DNA from: Chryseobacterium koreense CCUG 49689
GTDB lineage: Bacteria > Bacteroidota > Bacteroidia > Flavobacteriales > Weeksellaceae
DNA: 64,000 nt
Assembly (NCBI RefSeq): GCF_001045435.1
Contig: NZ_LFNG01000008.1
Location: 52,475 to 116,474, forward strand
Direction of reading: 5' to 3'
Positions 1 through 9,462 of the stretch are shown piece by piece. Each line of letters starts with the position of its first letter. Positions within the stretch are counted from its first letter, which is position 1. A program made the position numbers and the translations under genes. Below the pieces are notes generated by a model. That model was not told the origin of the DNA, ran no database searches, and saw nothing but the letters and a program-made list of their open reading frames with translations.

Positions 1-2339
1 CAGCTCATAGATATATTGTAATCCAAACTCATCCACGAAAAGTACGTGTTATTGAATTTGAACCCAAAAGTTTGTCCATTATTCTTGGATTCCTGCACTG
101 CACCGAACAGCATGCTGAAACTGTTGGAATCTCGATTGGTAAAGCTGGTTGAAATATTCGATTTGAATTTTGGGAAATATTTCCCGATTTCCGCCCTTTC
201 ATTTTGGGATACCGGGGAGTTTTTGAAGGCGATCATTTCAACCGCGTTTCCGTTTCCGGAAATAGTTCTGTTGGCGATCAAGTTGTTGGTGGAATTATTA
301 AAACTGTATCCCACATTAAAAAACAGGTTATTCAGTGGATTTCGGTATTCCAATCTGGAACCGATTGACCGGTTGATATTTTCAGGAAGCGCACTGTTTC
401 TGATACTTACATTTAAGGGATTTGTCAACAAATATCCTCCATAAAGTGAACCAAAGTTTCCGAAATTATAGTTGATGTTTCCAAATGCCCAGATTTTGAA
501 AAAAGAAGCAAAATCATAACTTAAAAACATGCTCGGCTCGAAAACTGTTTTGCTGATTTCACGTGAAACATTCCTTACTTCGTCCTGATAATCAATTCCA
601 TAAAAATTCATCGGCAAAGTAAGGTTGAAATTCAAGGCGTTGTTTTTATAGTTGAAACCTATTTGGCTATAAGGCTGAAGCTGGTTCCAATGCAGGTCGT
701 TTCTGAAGGTATCACCCAATGAGTTGAAACTTCCGGAATTGCTACCCGAAAGCAAAGAATTCATATTATTAAAACTCAAATTCAATCCCACTTCTGGAGT
801 TAAAGTCCATTTTTTATAAGTAAAACCCACGGATGCGGAATGATTCACTTCCACAGTTCTCAATCCGATGTTTTGTTGAAGCTGCTCATAATGATCTGCT
901 TCTGGAAACGAGTTTGCATTGTAGGAGTAAGATCCGGGATTGACATTCAAAGTTTGTCTGTCATTTTTAAAATTAAGGTAACTCATAAAATTCACCAGTT
1001 TTTCCTTCCACGGAATAATGGTGCTCAAGGAGTTCTGGAAACTTCCGGTTGGTGATTCGATCGCTTCTGCACCGGTTTTTGTTCCGGTTTCCGAGATGCG
1101 GCTTGCATCGGCTCGATCGGCATTCCAGAAACCGTTCCAGGTGGTGGTATTTTTAAAGAATCCTTTTTTGGCGTTTTTAGAAAAAATCAATTCCGCCTTA
1201 GAGGAGTTGGTGTGGAATTTATTGCTGATGTCCTGAGAAACGGTCAATCCATCTGGAAAAATGTTGGACGGGCTGTAAACCGTTTCGAAATAGGAATCCC
1301 TGGAAACCGTATTATTAGAATAACTCGCACTTGCCTTCAGCTCCCATTCTTTATTCTTAAAAGGATTGGTCAACACGTTGGCCGAAAAGAAATGCACGTT
1401 ATTCATCAGATACCTTTTTTCAGGGAGATTCGGTGTATCGGCACTTTCCACAGAAATCCAACTGGTTTGCGCGGCTTGGACCCGTCTTCCTTCAAAGCGG
1501 TTTCCAAAAGCAAGCAGGTTTCCCTCCTTTTCCACAGTTTCGCCATTGTTATTGGCTTTATAATTCACCACCCACTGATTTTTTTGGCCGAAAAACATGG
1601 GCGTCAGTTTCACATTCCATAAAAGTGGATCGAAACCCGCTCCTACTTCTCCCCTTCCGGTCATGGTCACGGTTTTTTTCAGCTTCACGTTGATTGCCGC
1701 GTTTTGAGAAGGGACTTTATCCTGAAGGATTTTCACAGGTTGGTGGTTTTCCATCACTTCCACTTTTTGCACCGCATCTTTCGGCAAAGAATTGTTGATG
1801 GTTCCGTAACCGCCCTCCATCAAATCTTTTCCGTTCACATAGAATTTATTGATCGGTTCTCCCTGGTAAAGAATCGAGCCGTCTTTGTTCACTTCCACGC
1901 CGGGAAGTTTCTTCAGCACATCTGCGAGGGTTCGGTCTGATTTGCTTTCAAACGCCTTTAAATCATAAGAAATAGTATCTCCTTTCTTGGTGATTATTTT
2001 CGATTTTAGCTTCACCTCCTTGATTTCTGTTGCGTCAGAATCCATCTTAAAATCAATGCTTTGGTTTTGATTTTTCACCGTTCTAAGGATTGACTTCTGG
2101 TTAAAAGCCTTAATTTTAAGCTCAATATTCGGTTCGTTTGAAGTAAATGTCACCTTATATTCCCCTTTCGAATTCGTGATAGAAAATGCCAGAATCGCAT
2201 CTTTGCCGGGTTCTTCCACGGTTACACTTGCACTGGGAATCGGTTGGCCGCCATCATCGGAAACTTTCCCGGTGATCACGGTTTGCGCCAAGGAAAAGGC
2301 AGAAATTGAAAAGAAGAAAAATAAGAACAGTTTATTCAT
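1..2339 (-). CDS. TonB-dependent receptor-like outer membrane beta-barrel protein (C-terminus cut by window edge)
   Basis: Reading from the ATG at 2339 toward the left edge gives an open frame of 779 codons with no stop, so the C-terminus lies outside the window. Residues 1-18 are a signal peptide ending SLAQ. About residues 20-105 look like a carboxypeptidase-like regulatory beta-sandwich (ITGKVSDDGG...). Residues 125-210 resemble a plug domain (LADVLKKLPGVEV, then GSILYQGEPINKFYVNGKD). The rest is Asn/Tyr/Phe-rich alternating strand typical of a large barrel. Known family role: TonB-driven uptake across the outer membrane, or the related OMP_b-brl_3 group. No substrate can be named. It diverges from the JmjC-like gene. 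A 14/16 match to parS lies inside it at 555-570. Confidence 0.85.
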   Translation of the reverse strand, partial: MNKLFLFFFFSISAFSLAQTVITGKVSDDGGQPIPSASVTVEEPGKDAILAFSITNSKGEYKVTFTSNEPNIELKIKAFNQKSILRTVKNQNQSIDFKMDSDATEIKEVKLKSKIITKKGDTISYDLKAFESKSDRTLADVLKKLPGVEVNKDGSILYQGEPINKFYVNGKDLMEGGYGTINNSLPKDAVQKVEVMENHQPVKILQDKVPSQNAAINVKLKKTVTMTGRGEVGAGFDPLLWNVKLTPMFFGQKNQWVVNYKANNNGETVEKEGNLLAFGNRFEGRRVQAAQTSWISVESADTPNLPEKRYLMNNVHFFSANVLTNPFKNKEWELKASASYSNNTVSRDSYFETVYSPSNIFPDGLTVSQDISNKFHTNSSKAELIFSKNAKKGFFKNTTTWNGFWNADRADASRISETGTKTGAEAIESPTGSFQNSLSTIIPWKEKLVNFMSYLNFKNDRQTLNVNPGSYSYNANSFPEADHYEQLQQNIGLRTVEVNHSASVGFTYKKWTLTPEVGLNLSFNNMNSLLSGSNSGSFNSLGDTFRNDLHWNQLQPYSQIGFNYKNNALNFNLTLPMNFYGIDYQDEVRNVSREISKTVFEPSMFLSYDFASFFKIWAFGNINYNFGNFGSLYGGYLLTNPLNVSIRNSALPENINRSIGSRLEYRNPLNNLFFNVGYSFNNSTNNLIANRTISGNGNAVEMIAFKNSPVSQNERAEIGKYFPKFKSNISTSFTNRDSNSFSMLFGAVQESKNNGQTFGFKFNNTYFSWMSLDYNISMS

Positions 2340-2462
2340 AAAAAGGTTTTTCCATTAGTACGCCGGAACGACTTTTTGTTACATCCATAATTACATGCTG
2401 AGTTCCCTCAAAACTCAAAAAACGCCCCCCGCTTTCAAGATTTACGGAATTCAAAAATTTCC

Positions 2463-2470
2463 TAATTTTG
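2463..2470 (+). promoter_or_regulatory. Bacteroidota -7 promoter element
   Basis: TAATTTTG is a perfect TAnnTTTG match 21 bases before the ATG at 2492, so the leader would be short. The -33 element is weak (TTTAC at 2441-2445). Confidence 0.6.
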
Positions 2471-2491
2471 CATAATTAATAATCACTTAAC

Positions 2492-3373
2492 ATGGGGCTT
2501 CATTTAAGACCGATCGATATCGTGGACGATATCACGGAACAAGATTTTAAGGAAAAATATCTAAAGCCAAGAATACCGGTGGTGATCAAGAACATGGCCA
2601 AAAAATGGCCTGCCTACCAAAAATGGACCATGGATTACATGAAGGAAGTGGTGGGAGATGTGGAAGTTCCGCTTTATGATTCCTCCAAAGCAGATCCGTC
2701 TGCGCCGATCAACGCTTCCGCCGCAAAAATGAAATTCGGCGATTATATTGATTTAATAAAAACCACGCCGACCGATTTGCGGATTTTCCTTTTTGACCCG
2801 ATCAAATCTGCGCCGAAATTATTGGAAGATTACATAGCCCCGAAAGATTTGATGGGCGGTTTTCTGGACAATTATCCGAGTATGTTCTTCGGCGGACAAG
2901 GTTCCGAGACGTTTCTGCATTTCGACATTGACATGGCGCATATTTTCCACACCCATTTTAATGGACGAAAGCATATTTTACTTTTCGATTACAAGTGGAA
3001 GGAGCGACTCTACCAAATTCCATACGCCACCTATTCGCTGGAGGATTACGATATTTCTAACCCTGATTTCGAGAATTTTCCCGCTCTGGATGGCGTGGAA
3101 GGAATCGAATGTTTCCTGGAACACGGCGACACCCTTTTCATGCCGACCGGTTGGTGGCACTGGATGAAATATCTGGACGGAAGTTTCTCCATTTCCCTTA
3201 GAGCTTGGGACAAATCCTGGGCGGTGAAAGCACACTCCCTTTGGAATTTGACCGTTCAAAGAAATTTCGACAATTTCATGAAGCGCCGATACAAAAAAAA
3301 GTACATGGACTGGAAGGAAAGTTTAGCCATAAAAAGAGCAAACCGTGCCCTGAAAAAAGGGTTGCCGAAATAA
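2492..3373 (+). CDS. JmjC/cupin-like (Cupin_8) domain protein
   Basis: This 293-residue protein has the cupin-like JmjC fold signature. An HFD start of the metal site is seen at His143/Asp145 (FLHFDIDMAH) and a distal His223 sits in MPTGWWHWM. These fit the HxD...H iron ligands of 2-oxoglutarate-dependent hydroxylases, and the conserved GDTLFMPTGWWH strand is typical of protein or peptide hydroxylases of this family. There is no signal peptide, so it should be cytoplasmic. The substrate is unknown. The C-terminal 60 residues are helical and Lys/Arg-rich. It stands alone, with its own promoter at 2463 and a strong terminator right after the stop. The family call is firm; hydroxylase activity is an inference. 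Confidence 0.85.
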   Translation: MGLHLRPIDIVDDITEQDFKEKYLKPRIPVVIKNMAKKWPAYQKWTMDYMKEVVGDVEVPLYDSSKADPSAPINASAAKMKFGDYIDLIKTTPTDLRIFLFDPIKSAPKLLEDYIAPKDLMGGFLDNYPSMFFGGQGSETFLHFDIDMAHIFHTHFNGRKHILLFDYKWKERLYQIPYATYSLEDYDISNPDFENFPALDGVEGIECFLEHGDTLFMPTGWWHWMKYLDGSFSISLRAWDKSWAVKAHSLWNLTVQRNFDNFMKRRYKKKYMDWKESLAIKRANRALKKGLPK

Positions 3374-3408
3374 ATAAACGCCTCGTCTGAATAGATGAGG
3401 CGTTTATT
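3373..3408. terminator. Bidirectional rho-independent terminator
   Basis: A perfect 12-bp outer stem (3373-3384 with 3397-3408) continues inward as a 16-bp hairpin with a 4-base loop. It is flanked by T-runs on both strands, between the convergent JmjC-like gene and the M14 peptidase gene. It starts on the last base of the JmjC-like stop codon. Confidence 0.85.
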
Positions 3409-3434
3409 TTGGTTGGAGATCGTTTGCGATGTTC

Positions 3435-5129
3435 TTACGGAATCCTGTAAATTGGATACGCTCCCACCGTTCCTTCATAGTAATCCGAATGTTTGTAAAT
3501 CCAGTCGAGTTGGGCTTTTCCGTCTTTTTGCAATTCTGGATTAAGGCTTTTCTCCATCTCAAATGCGGTTCGCAAAGCGGAATTATTCTTTAACAAATCT
3601 GCCGCAGTATCTTCAAAAACATAATCAGAATAATATTCTTTTTGGCTAAGAATTCCATCGAAAAAGTTCCAGTTAAAGAAGGAGTCAACCGCTTCCGGCT
3701 CCAAAGTTTCCAAAAGATATTTCACCCCATTTTGTCTGGTTGAAACCAGCAAGTCGCCTTTTCTGAACTGCATCACGCTCATTTCTTTCCTCGCAAAAGT
3801 ATCATAGTGAAGATAATGTCCTTCATAAGGGTTTTTCAGGGTTTTGAAATCGGAAATTCTGTATGACTCTACAGTAATTGAGGAGTCTTTCGGCAAAGCG
3901 GTCATCCGGATTTGGTTTCGCTTCAGATAAGCAATCACTTGATTTTCAGACTTTGGAATAATATAATAGGAAGGAATCGCGATTTCTTTCGTCGGTTTAA
4001 ATTCATCGTAAAATTTCACTTTTTTGGTAAAAGGTTTTGCCTTATCGTAAAACAATCTTGGCTGTCCGGAAACTGCACTTGGTTTTTTTCCGGCTTCATA
4101 TCCTTTAAAATCAATCATTTGAACTTTCGTGCTGTCTAATTTCCATTGGATCGGATATTTTTTTCCGGGTTGCAATTCCGTTAAAGTTTCTGCCATCAAC
4201 TTTTTGATTTCACTGGAATTTTTCGCAACATAATTGATGGAACTCAGCATGTATTCGTAAGTTGCACGAACCCGGTCTTTGTAGGGTTTCAGCATGTGTG
4301 TTTCAGCCACGGTTCCCAACGTGTTGAAAAGCGTGGTATAACCGGTCGCATATCGCGGAGAATCCATAAACGCGGGAAATCCTTCATCCGGAGCATCGCC
4401 GTGGATATTGACATAAGGAGTGTGAAGAATTCCCTTTTTGTCCAAATCTTTCAAAATTTCAGGTTGCATTTTCTCATTGAAATAATCGCCCAAATATTTT
4501 CCCAATCTTTCCTTATTCGTTGAAATATAGGTGAAAAGATATTGATAATCTGCTCCGTTACTTACATGATTATCAATGAAATAAATCGGTTTGAAAGTCT
4601 GAAAAATTTCCTGAAAGGTTTTGGAATTTTCGGTATCGTTTTTAATGAAATCGCGGTTCAGGTCATAATTTCTGGCATTTCCGCGGAAACCATATTCTTC
4701 AGGTCCGTTTTGGTTGGCTCTGGAAAACTTTCCCCTCCGCAACATTCCCGAAATATTGTAGCACTGTATCGCCGCGATTCTCAAATTTTTTACTTTAATT
4801 TTTCCGGTTGCCAAATCCCGCATCAGCATCATCGTGGCATCAATTCCGTCTGGTTCACCGGGATGAATTCCATTGTTGATGAGGATTACAGGAGTTTTTT
4901 TGTCTTTGGTGTTATTGAAAACCACCACTTTAATCGGTTCGCCAAGATCATCCTTCCCGAAATTTTCAATGGAAATCGTTTCAAAATTCTGGTCCAGTTC
5001 GTCGTAATATCTCAGCATTTCAGCGTAAGTAGGCGTTTGGTTTCCGTTGCCATTTTCGAACGGGGTCTGGAATTTTTGAGCAATTAAGATATCCGCAAAC
5101 AAAATGAGAACAGCTGCAATGAATTTCAT
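3435..5129 (-). CDS. M14 family zinc carboxypeptidase, exported
   Basis: This is a 564-residue protein with a signal peptide (residues 1-17, hydrophobic, ending ILIAQ). Metal ligands of the M14 family are visible: His89 and Glu92 in NNGIHPGEPDG, and His188 in FIDNHVSNG. A likely catalytic Glu276 lies in GTVAETHMLKPY. An Arg/Asn-rich patch (GNARNYDLNRDF, 150-161) fits the substrate-carboxylate site. Known family role: removal of C-terminal residues from peptides or peptidoglycan stems. Here it would act in the periplasm or outside the cell. About 250 C-terminal residues beyond the catalytic domain have no assignment from me. It is probably monocistronic. A TACTTTCG element just upstream on the minus strand (about 5151-5158) is a plausible promoter. 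Confidence 0.85.
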   Translation of the reverse strand: MKFIAAVLILFADILIAQKFQTPFENGNGNQTPTYAEMLRYYDELDQNFETISIENFGKDDLGEPIKVVVFNNTKDKKTPVILINNGIHPGEPDGIDATMMLMRDLATGKIKVKNLRIAAIQCYNISGMLRRGKFSRANQNGPEEYGFRGNARNYDLNRDFIKNDTENSKTFQEIFQTFKPIYFIDNHVSNGADYQYLFTYISTNKERLGKYLGDYFNEKMQPEILKDLDKKGILHTPYVNIHGDAPDEGFPAFMDSPRYATGYTTLFNTLGTVAETHMLKPYKDRVRATYEYMLSSINYVAKNSSEIKKLMAETLTELQPGKKYPIQWKLDSTKVQMIDFKGYEAGKKPSAVSGQPRLFYDKAKPFTKKVKFYDEFKPTKEIAIPSYYIIPKSENQVIAYLKRNQIRMTALPKDSSITVESYRISDFKTLKNPYEGHYLHYDTFARKEMSVMQFRKGDLLVSTRQNGVKYLLETLEPEAVDSFFNWNFFDGILSQKEYYSDYVFEDTAADLLKNNSALRTAFEMEKSLNPELQKDGKAQLDWIYKHSDYYEGTVGAYPIYRIP

Positions 5130-5477
5130 CTATGGGAAAATTTGAGAGCGAAAGTACAAATTTTGGGGCATTTTTCCGTGGGAAAAGGTCTGTGTATATT
5201 TTTTAGGATGCGGCAAAACTTTACGCAAATCAAATTCGAATTAAGCAAAACTGACGATCCCGAAAAATACATCAAAAAGGTCAAAAGCAAGTCAATGCGT
5301 CATTCACAGATTTACAATTCTGAAAATTTTGGCTCTCCAATAGCAATCGCTTCTCATTCTTTTAAAATGTCGTTCAAAGCATTGGAAATGTTAATTAGAA
5401 AAAAAATTTAAAAAAGACAATAAAAAATTCCCGAAAAAAATCGGGAATGATGATAAATTTACGCAGAAAAATAGGTC
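5130..5477. other. Intergenic stretch, no convincing gene
   Basis: These 348 bases lie between two minus-strand genes. I see the likely promoter of the M14 peptidase at the left end and the terminator of the next gene at 5428-5449. A plus-strand reading frame (5142-5411, or from an internal ATG at 5208) has no recognisable domain, no signal peptide and no clear promoter. I do not call it a gene. Confidence 0.5.
5428..5449 (-). terminator. Rho-independent terminator of the 5478-5813 gene
   Basis: An 8-bp stem (attcccga at 5428-5435 with tcgggaat at 5442-5449) is followed on the minus strand by a run of T. Confidence 0.75.
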
Positions 5478-5813
5478 TTATTTTTTCTGATCACCTTTCT
5501 TCTTGCCTTCTGAGGATAAACTCAAAGCATTTCTTCCGTCCATTTCTCCCCTTTTATAGCCTGCAGAATATTCTTTTTTTACTTGCAATTCGTCGAGGTT
5601 GGTAAGCGTTTCGCCCCTTCTTTCATAACTTAAAAATTTGGTGTCCGTACTCAAATTGGTTGCACTCCAATTCAAATTTGTCGGAATGGATGTTGGTTTG
5701 GTTTTAGTCACTGAAAAATACCCTCTCACATAACCTTCTTCGAAGCCACCCATCATCTGGCTGAAAATAAGACCAGAGATGAGCAAAGTTCCTAATAACA
5801 ATACTTTTTTCAT
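5478..5813 (-). CDS. Small secreted protein of unknown function
   Basis: This 111-residue protein has a clear signal peptide (MKKVLLLGTLLISGLIFSQ). I recognise no domain. Two short similar patches stand out: EEGYVRGYF near residue 26 and SAGYKRGEMDG near residue 85, both with GYxRG. The C-terminus is Lys-rich. It should be periplasmic or surface exposed. It has its own promoter (5876-5883) and terminator (5428-5449), so it is a single-gene unit downstream of lepA. The well-formed expression signals and the signal peptide are why I accept it as a gene. Confidence 0.7.
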   Translation of the reverse strand: MKKVLLLGTLLISGLIFSQMMGGFEEGYVRGYFSVTKTKPTSIPTNLNWSATNLSTDTKFLSYERRGETLTNLDELQVKKEYSAGYKRGEMDGRNALSLSSEGKKKGDQKK

Positions 5814-5875
5814 AATTCGAAGTTTAAAATTAGATTGATAATTATTGGAAATCAGCTTATTGGAAATCCTATTTT

Positions 5876-5883
5876 CAAATATA
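5876..5883 (-). promoter_or_regulatory. Bacteroidota -7 promoter element for the 5478-5813 gene
   Basis: The minus strand reads TATATTTG (TAnnTTTG), giving a leader of roughly 55-60 bases. No clear TTTG -33 element is seen. Confidence 0.55.
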
Positions 5884-5910
5884 GTAAAATAATCTCAATA
5901 AAATATAATT

Positions 5911-5937
5911 AAAAAAAAATCCCGAAAAATCTCGGGA
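5911..5937 (-). terminator. Rho-independent terminator of lepA
   Basis: A 6-bp stem tcccga/tcggga (5920-5925 with 5932-5937) is followed on the minus strand by nine T, about 50 bases after the lepA stop. Confidence 0.7.
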
Positions 5938-5987
5938 ATTTACTTTTTTTCAAGAGCAACGCGCAAAGTCGCATCTCTAAATTGGGG

Positions 5988-7784
5988 TTAATCATTCAGC
6001 TTCAGTACTGCCATAAATGCGGATTGCGGCACTTCTACCCTACCGATTTGCTTCATTTTTTTCTTACCTTCTTTCTGCTTTTCTAGGAGTTTTCGCTTTC
6101 TGGAAATATCTCCTCCATAACATTTTGCAGTCACGTCTTTTCTTAATGCTTTGATGGTTTCTCTCGCAATCACTTTAGCTCCTAAAGCCGCCTGTACAGC
6201 GATATCAAACTGCTGTCTCGGGATCAGTTCACGAAGTTTTTCGCACATTCTTTTTCCGATATAATAGGCATTGCTGTCGTGAATCAAAGAAGATAGTGCA
6301 TCCACCATATCACCGTTGATCAGAATATCCATTTTAACGAGTTTGGACGGTCTGAAACCAATTGGGTGGTAATCGAAAGAAGCATAACCTTTGGAAATAG
6401 ATTTCAAACGGTCGTAAAAATCGAAAACCACTTCTGCGAGCGGCATGTTGAAAACAAGTTCTACACGGTCTGCAGTCAGATAACTTTGGTTCACGATTTC
6501 GCCGCGTTTTTCGATACATAAAGTCATTACCGGACCCACGAAATCGGATTTGGTAATAATCGACGCTTTGATGTAAGGTTCCTCCACACGGTCGAGCAAC
6601 ACCGGATCTGTCATTTCCGATGGATTGTTAATGAGGATCATCTTGTCCGGATCCTTTTTGGAATAACCGTGGTAAGAAACGTTGGGAACCGTGGTAATCA
6701 CATCCATATTAAATTCCCTGTCGAGTCTTTCCTGAACGATTTCCATGTGAAGCATTCCGAGGAATCCGCAACGGAAACCAAAACCCAGTGCTGCAGAACT
6801 TTCCGGTTCGAAAACCAAAGAAGCGTCATTCAGTCTCAGTTTTTCCAGTGAAAATCTAAGTTCTTCGAAATCCTCAGCTTCAATAGGATAAATTCCGGCA
6901 AAAACCATAGGCTTTACTTCTTCGAAACCTTCAATCGGAGCCTCAGCGCCGTTTTCAAAAGTCGTAATGGTATCTCCCACTTTTACTTCGCGGGCATCTT
7001 TAATCCCGGAAATAATATAGCCTACATCTCCGGTGAGAATTTCTTTTTTAGGTTGCTGTTTCAGCTTTAAAGTTCCCACCTCATCAGCTTCGTACATTTT
7101 CCCGGTCGCCATGAATTTGATTCGCTGGCCTTTTTTAATGCTTCCGTTCACGACCTTGAAATAGGCTTCAATTCCGCGGAATGGGTTGTAAACAGAGTCG
7201 AAAACTAAAGCCTGCAAAGGCGCTTCAGGATCCCCAACCGGAGCTGGAATTCTCTTGACAATCTCCTCTAAAAGCTCGTGAACACCTTCGCCGGTTTTTC
7301 CGGAAACGCGTAAAACGTCTTCGTATTCGCAGCCAATCAGGTTCATGATTTCGTCTGTAACTTCCTCGGGATTTGCTGAAGGCAAGTCGATTTTATTAAG
7401 GATTGGAATGATGGTTAAATCGTTTTCCAAAGCCAGGTAAAGGTTGCTTATCGTTTGTGCCTGAATACTTTGAGCGGCATCTACAATGAGAAGCGCACCT
7501 TCGCAGGCAGCAATGGAGCGGGAAACTTCGTAGGAAAAATCTACGTGCCCCGGAGTGTCGATAAGATTCAGTACATATTTTTCGCCGTTGAGTTCATAAT
7601 CCATCTGGATGGCGTGAGACTTTATGGTAATTCCGCGTTCTTTTTCCAGATCCATATCGTCCAAAGTTTGAGATTGTAACTCTCTCTGTGTCACGGTATT
7701 GGTATATTCCAAGAGCCGATCTGCCAAAGTGGACTTACCATGGTCGATATGTGCGATGATGCAGAAGTTTCGTATGTTTTTCAT
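5988..7784 (-). CDS. lepA: Elongation factor 4 (LepA), translational GTPase
   Basis: LepA acts on the ribosome and helps translation under stress. The 598-residue product matches the usual family length. G motifs are seen in order: AHIDHGKST (P-loop, near residue 10), DTPGHVDF (G3) and NKIDLP (G4). The EF-G-like domains II, III and V follow, then the LepA-specific C-terminal domain ending in [19 protein letters not shown] chose the ATG at 7784 ([12 protein letters not shown]). The frame stays open upstream to 7916, but that extension would overlap the next gene and has no family match. A perfect TATCTTTG promoter element lies about 20 bases upstream of this start. Confidence 0.97.
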   Translation of the reverse strand: MKNIRNFCIIAHIDHGKSTLADRLLEYTNTVTQRELQSQTLDDMDLEKERGITIKSHAIQMDYELNGEKYVLNLIDTPGHVDFSYEVSRSIAACEGALLIVDAAQSIQAQTISNLYLALENDLTIIPILNKIDLPSANPEEVTDEIMNLIGCEYEDVLRVSGKTGEGVHELLEEIVKRIPAPVGDPEAPLQALVFDSVYNPFRGIEAYFKVVNGSIKKGQRIKFMATGKMYEADEVGTLKLKQQPKKEILTGDVGYIISGIKDAREVKVGDTITTFENGAEAPIEGFEEVKPMVFAGIYPIEAEDFEELRFSLEKLRLNDASLVFEPESSAALGFGFRCGFLGMLHMEIVQERLDREFNMDVITTVPNVSYHGYSKKDPDKMILINNPSEMTDPVLLDRVEEPYIKASIITKSDFVGPVMTLCIEKRGEIVNQSYLTADRVELVFNMPLAEVVFDFYDRLKSISKGYASFDYHPIGFRPSKLVKMDILINGDMVDALSSLIHDSNAYYIGKRMCEKLRELIPRQQFDIAVQAALGAKVIARETIKALRKDVTAKCYGGDISRKRKLLEKQKEGKKKMKQIGRVEVPQSAFMAVLKLND

Positions 7785-7803
7785 TAAGATTTTTGATAGA
7801 CTG

Positions 7804-7811
7804 CAAAGATA
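7804..7811 (-). promoter_or_regulatory. Bacteroidota -7 promoter element for lepA
   Basis: The minus strand reads TATCTTTG 19 bases before the ATG at 7784. This also supports the shorter LepA start. Confidence 0.6.
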
Positions 7812-7845
7812 AAAAAAACAAGAGAATTTCTGTTTTCTTAAAAAC

Positions 7846-8847
7846 TTACTTTGTAAAGCTGTAATCGCCGGTAAGGAAATCCAGATAAATCTTATTTTTA
7901 ATACCTTCCGCGGCATTCTGGTGTTTGGCCGCTACTGTGATTCCAGCGGCAATTCCACCAACTGCCCCGAAAAAGAAAAAAACTGGCGAGACCTTTATTT
8001 CCTCAGGAAAAAGTGCAAGTCTATTTGACATGATAAAATATCCTCTGTCATCTTTTTCTAAAGGGAGAAACCCAATATTTGTATTCTTGAACGCTTTACC
8101 TTGATCTACGTAAATAAATATTTTTCTTTGAGCCAATTTTCCATTAGTTCCCACAGCTTCCACTTTTCCATTTTCTTTGGTATTTAATTGATAGCCTTCT
8201 AGCGGTTTCTGTGAGAAAAAGTCTTCGGAATTCAAATAAACACCATCATTTAAGGCATTTTCGGTGAAAGCCGGCTTTGAAATTTTCAGGATATTTTCAT
8301 AATTTGCAAGTTCTTCTTTCGGAATACTTTGTTCAATGGACTTTGCCCGATAGGAATCGAAGAGGAGCTTCTGAATGACTTTCCCAATATTTTCTTCAAA
8401 AATACTGGAAATGTTTCCATAATCTTTGTTGCTGAGTCGCAGAATATTGTCATATCGGTCCAGGAAATAATAGCCGTTTCCGTCACTGACAAATGTGCTC
8501 ACTTTAAAATCCAGCACACAGAAAATCTCATCGTTTTCCACTTCATCTTTAACTTTCAGTTTCTCAAGATAAAGAATCAAATCCCTTTTTCCCTTTTTTC
8601 TGTTTTTGTTAAACCTTTCAAACCAATTCTGTATGTCTTCCACAGGATCTTCCGTGGGAAAACGCAGCTGATAGGTTTGTCCTCTGGAAACGAACTGCCC
8701 GATGTTTTTATCCGGTCTTCCATCAATGACTTTAAGACTATTTGTGGTTCCGGAATAATCCTTCACCGGATAGTTTAATGAAATTTCCTTCCTGATTTGC
8801 CCGATGAAAATGAGGGGCAAAAACAGTAATGCTATTACTTTTTTCAT
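7846..8847 (-). CDS. Exported hypothetical protein
   Basis: This 333-residue protein begins with a signal-like segment ([17 protein letters not shown]) and should be periplasmic or envelope-associated. No domain is recognised. A hydrophobic Gly/Ala segment near residues 292-306 ([18 protein letters not shown]) could be a membrane helix. A Lys-rich stretch ([19 protein letters not shown]) lies near residue 100. It sits just upstream of lepA on the same strand. The lepA promoter lies in the gap, so the two are probably transcribed separately. Function unknown. Confidence 0.7.
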   Translation of the reverse strand: MKKVIALLFLPLIFIGQIRKEISLNYPVKDYSGTTNSLKVIDGRPDKNIGQFVSRGQTYQLRFPTEDPVEDIQNWFERFNKNRKKGKRDLILYLEKLKVKDEVENDEIFCVLDFKVSTFVSDGNGYYFLDRYDNILRLSNKDYGNISSIFEENIGKVIQKLLFDSYRAKSIEQSIPKEELANYENILKISKPAFTENALNDGVYLNSEDFFSQKPLEGYQLNTKENGKVEAVGTNGKLAQRKIFIYVDQGKAFKNTNIGFLPLEKDDRGYFIMSNRLALFPEEIKVSPVFFFFGAVGGIAAGITVAAKHQNAAEGIKNKIYLDFLTGDYSFTK

Positions 8848-8883
8848 ATAATGCGAAGATAATAAAACAAAATTTCAAAAGAA

Positions 8884-8913
8884 CGACCTCCACAAAAAAA
8901 TCTGTAGAGGTCG
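8884..8913 (-). terminator. Rho-independent terminator of the ECF operon
   Basis: An 11-bp stem with one mismatch (8884-8894 with 8903-8913) is followed on the minus strand by a T-rich stretch, just past the stop of the Spy-like gene. Confidence 0.75.
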
Positions 8914-8937
8914 CTCAAACATTAAAAAAATAAACTA

Positions 8938-9450
8938 TTATGGTCGCCTGCGCTGCGGAACGGAATTACCCGATCCGTCTTGTTTTCGGTCCAAAATCTT
9001 GTTGCGGATCTTGCCTTCGGTTTGGTACATCTGCAACAGTTGTTGGGGGCTGATTACTTTCAGAAACTTTTGTGCATATGCTTTACGGTTGTCTAGTAGT
9101 TGCTGCCCCACTTCAAAACTCAGATTGAGTTGTTTTTTTGCCTCTTCATCGCTCATATTGTCGTACTCCTGATTAGAGTTGAATTTGCTTTTGATCTCAT
9201 TTTGCTTGTCCTGATATTCAGCATAAAGCGTCTTGAATTCTGGCTGGTCACTTTGCGGCACATCAAGCTGGGAAACAATCATGTTTTCTCTGAACTGTTT
9301 CAGCAAAGACATCCTCTCCTGTGGACTCATCTTTTGGATGATCTGTTTCCGCTGGTCGGGTTTCATGGTTTTCCAGTCGTATTTTTGTTCTTGGGCAAAT
9401 ACGCTTTGTCCTGCAAAGATCGCTATCAGAAGTATGGTAATCTTTTTCAT
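8938..9450 (-). CDS. Spy/CpxP-like periplasmic helical protein
   Basis: This 170-residue protein has a signal peptide (MKKITILLIAIFAGQSVFAQ) and a fully helical, charged mature part. Two motifs resemble the LTxxQ repeats of Spy/CpxP: MSPQERMSLL near residue 41 and ISPQQLLQMY near residue 133. Known members are small periplasmic chaperones or envelope-stress sensors. This assignment rests on pattern only. It is the third gene of an ECF sigma operon (12 bases after the putative anti-sigma gene), which fits a role in envelope stress. The C-terminus (GNSVPQRRRP) is basic and disordered. Confidence 0.65.
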   Translation of the reverse strand: MKKITILLIAIFAGQSVFAQEQKYDWKTMKPDQRKQIIQKMSPQERMSLLKQFRENMIVSQLDVPQSDQPEFKTLYAEYQDKQNEIKSKFNSNQEYDNMSDEEAKKQLNLSFEVGQQLLDNRKAYAQKFLKVISPQQLLQMYQTEGKIRNKILDRKQDGSGNSVPQRRRP

Positions 9451-9462
9451 GCGCGGTTTTTC

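Noticed and set aside
1212..1622. Plus-strand frame antisense to the TonB receptor
   Set aside because: It lies fully inside the receptor gene, with unlikely composition and no start signals.
5142..5411. Plus-strand frame of up to 89 codons between two minus-strand genes
   Set aside because: No recognisable domain, signal peptide or promoter, and its N-terminus lies across the promoter zone of the M14 gene. Could still be a very small gene, but support is too weak.
7785..7916. N-terminal extension of LepA
   Set aside because: It overlaps the upstream gene and the lepA promoter. Family members begin at [12 protein letters not shown].
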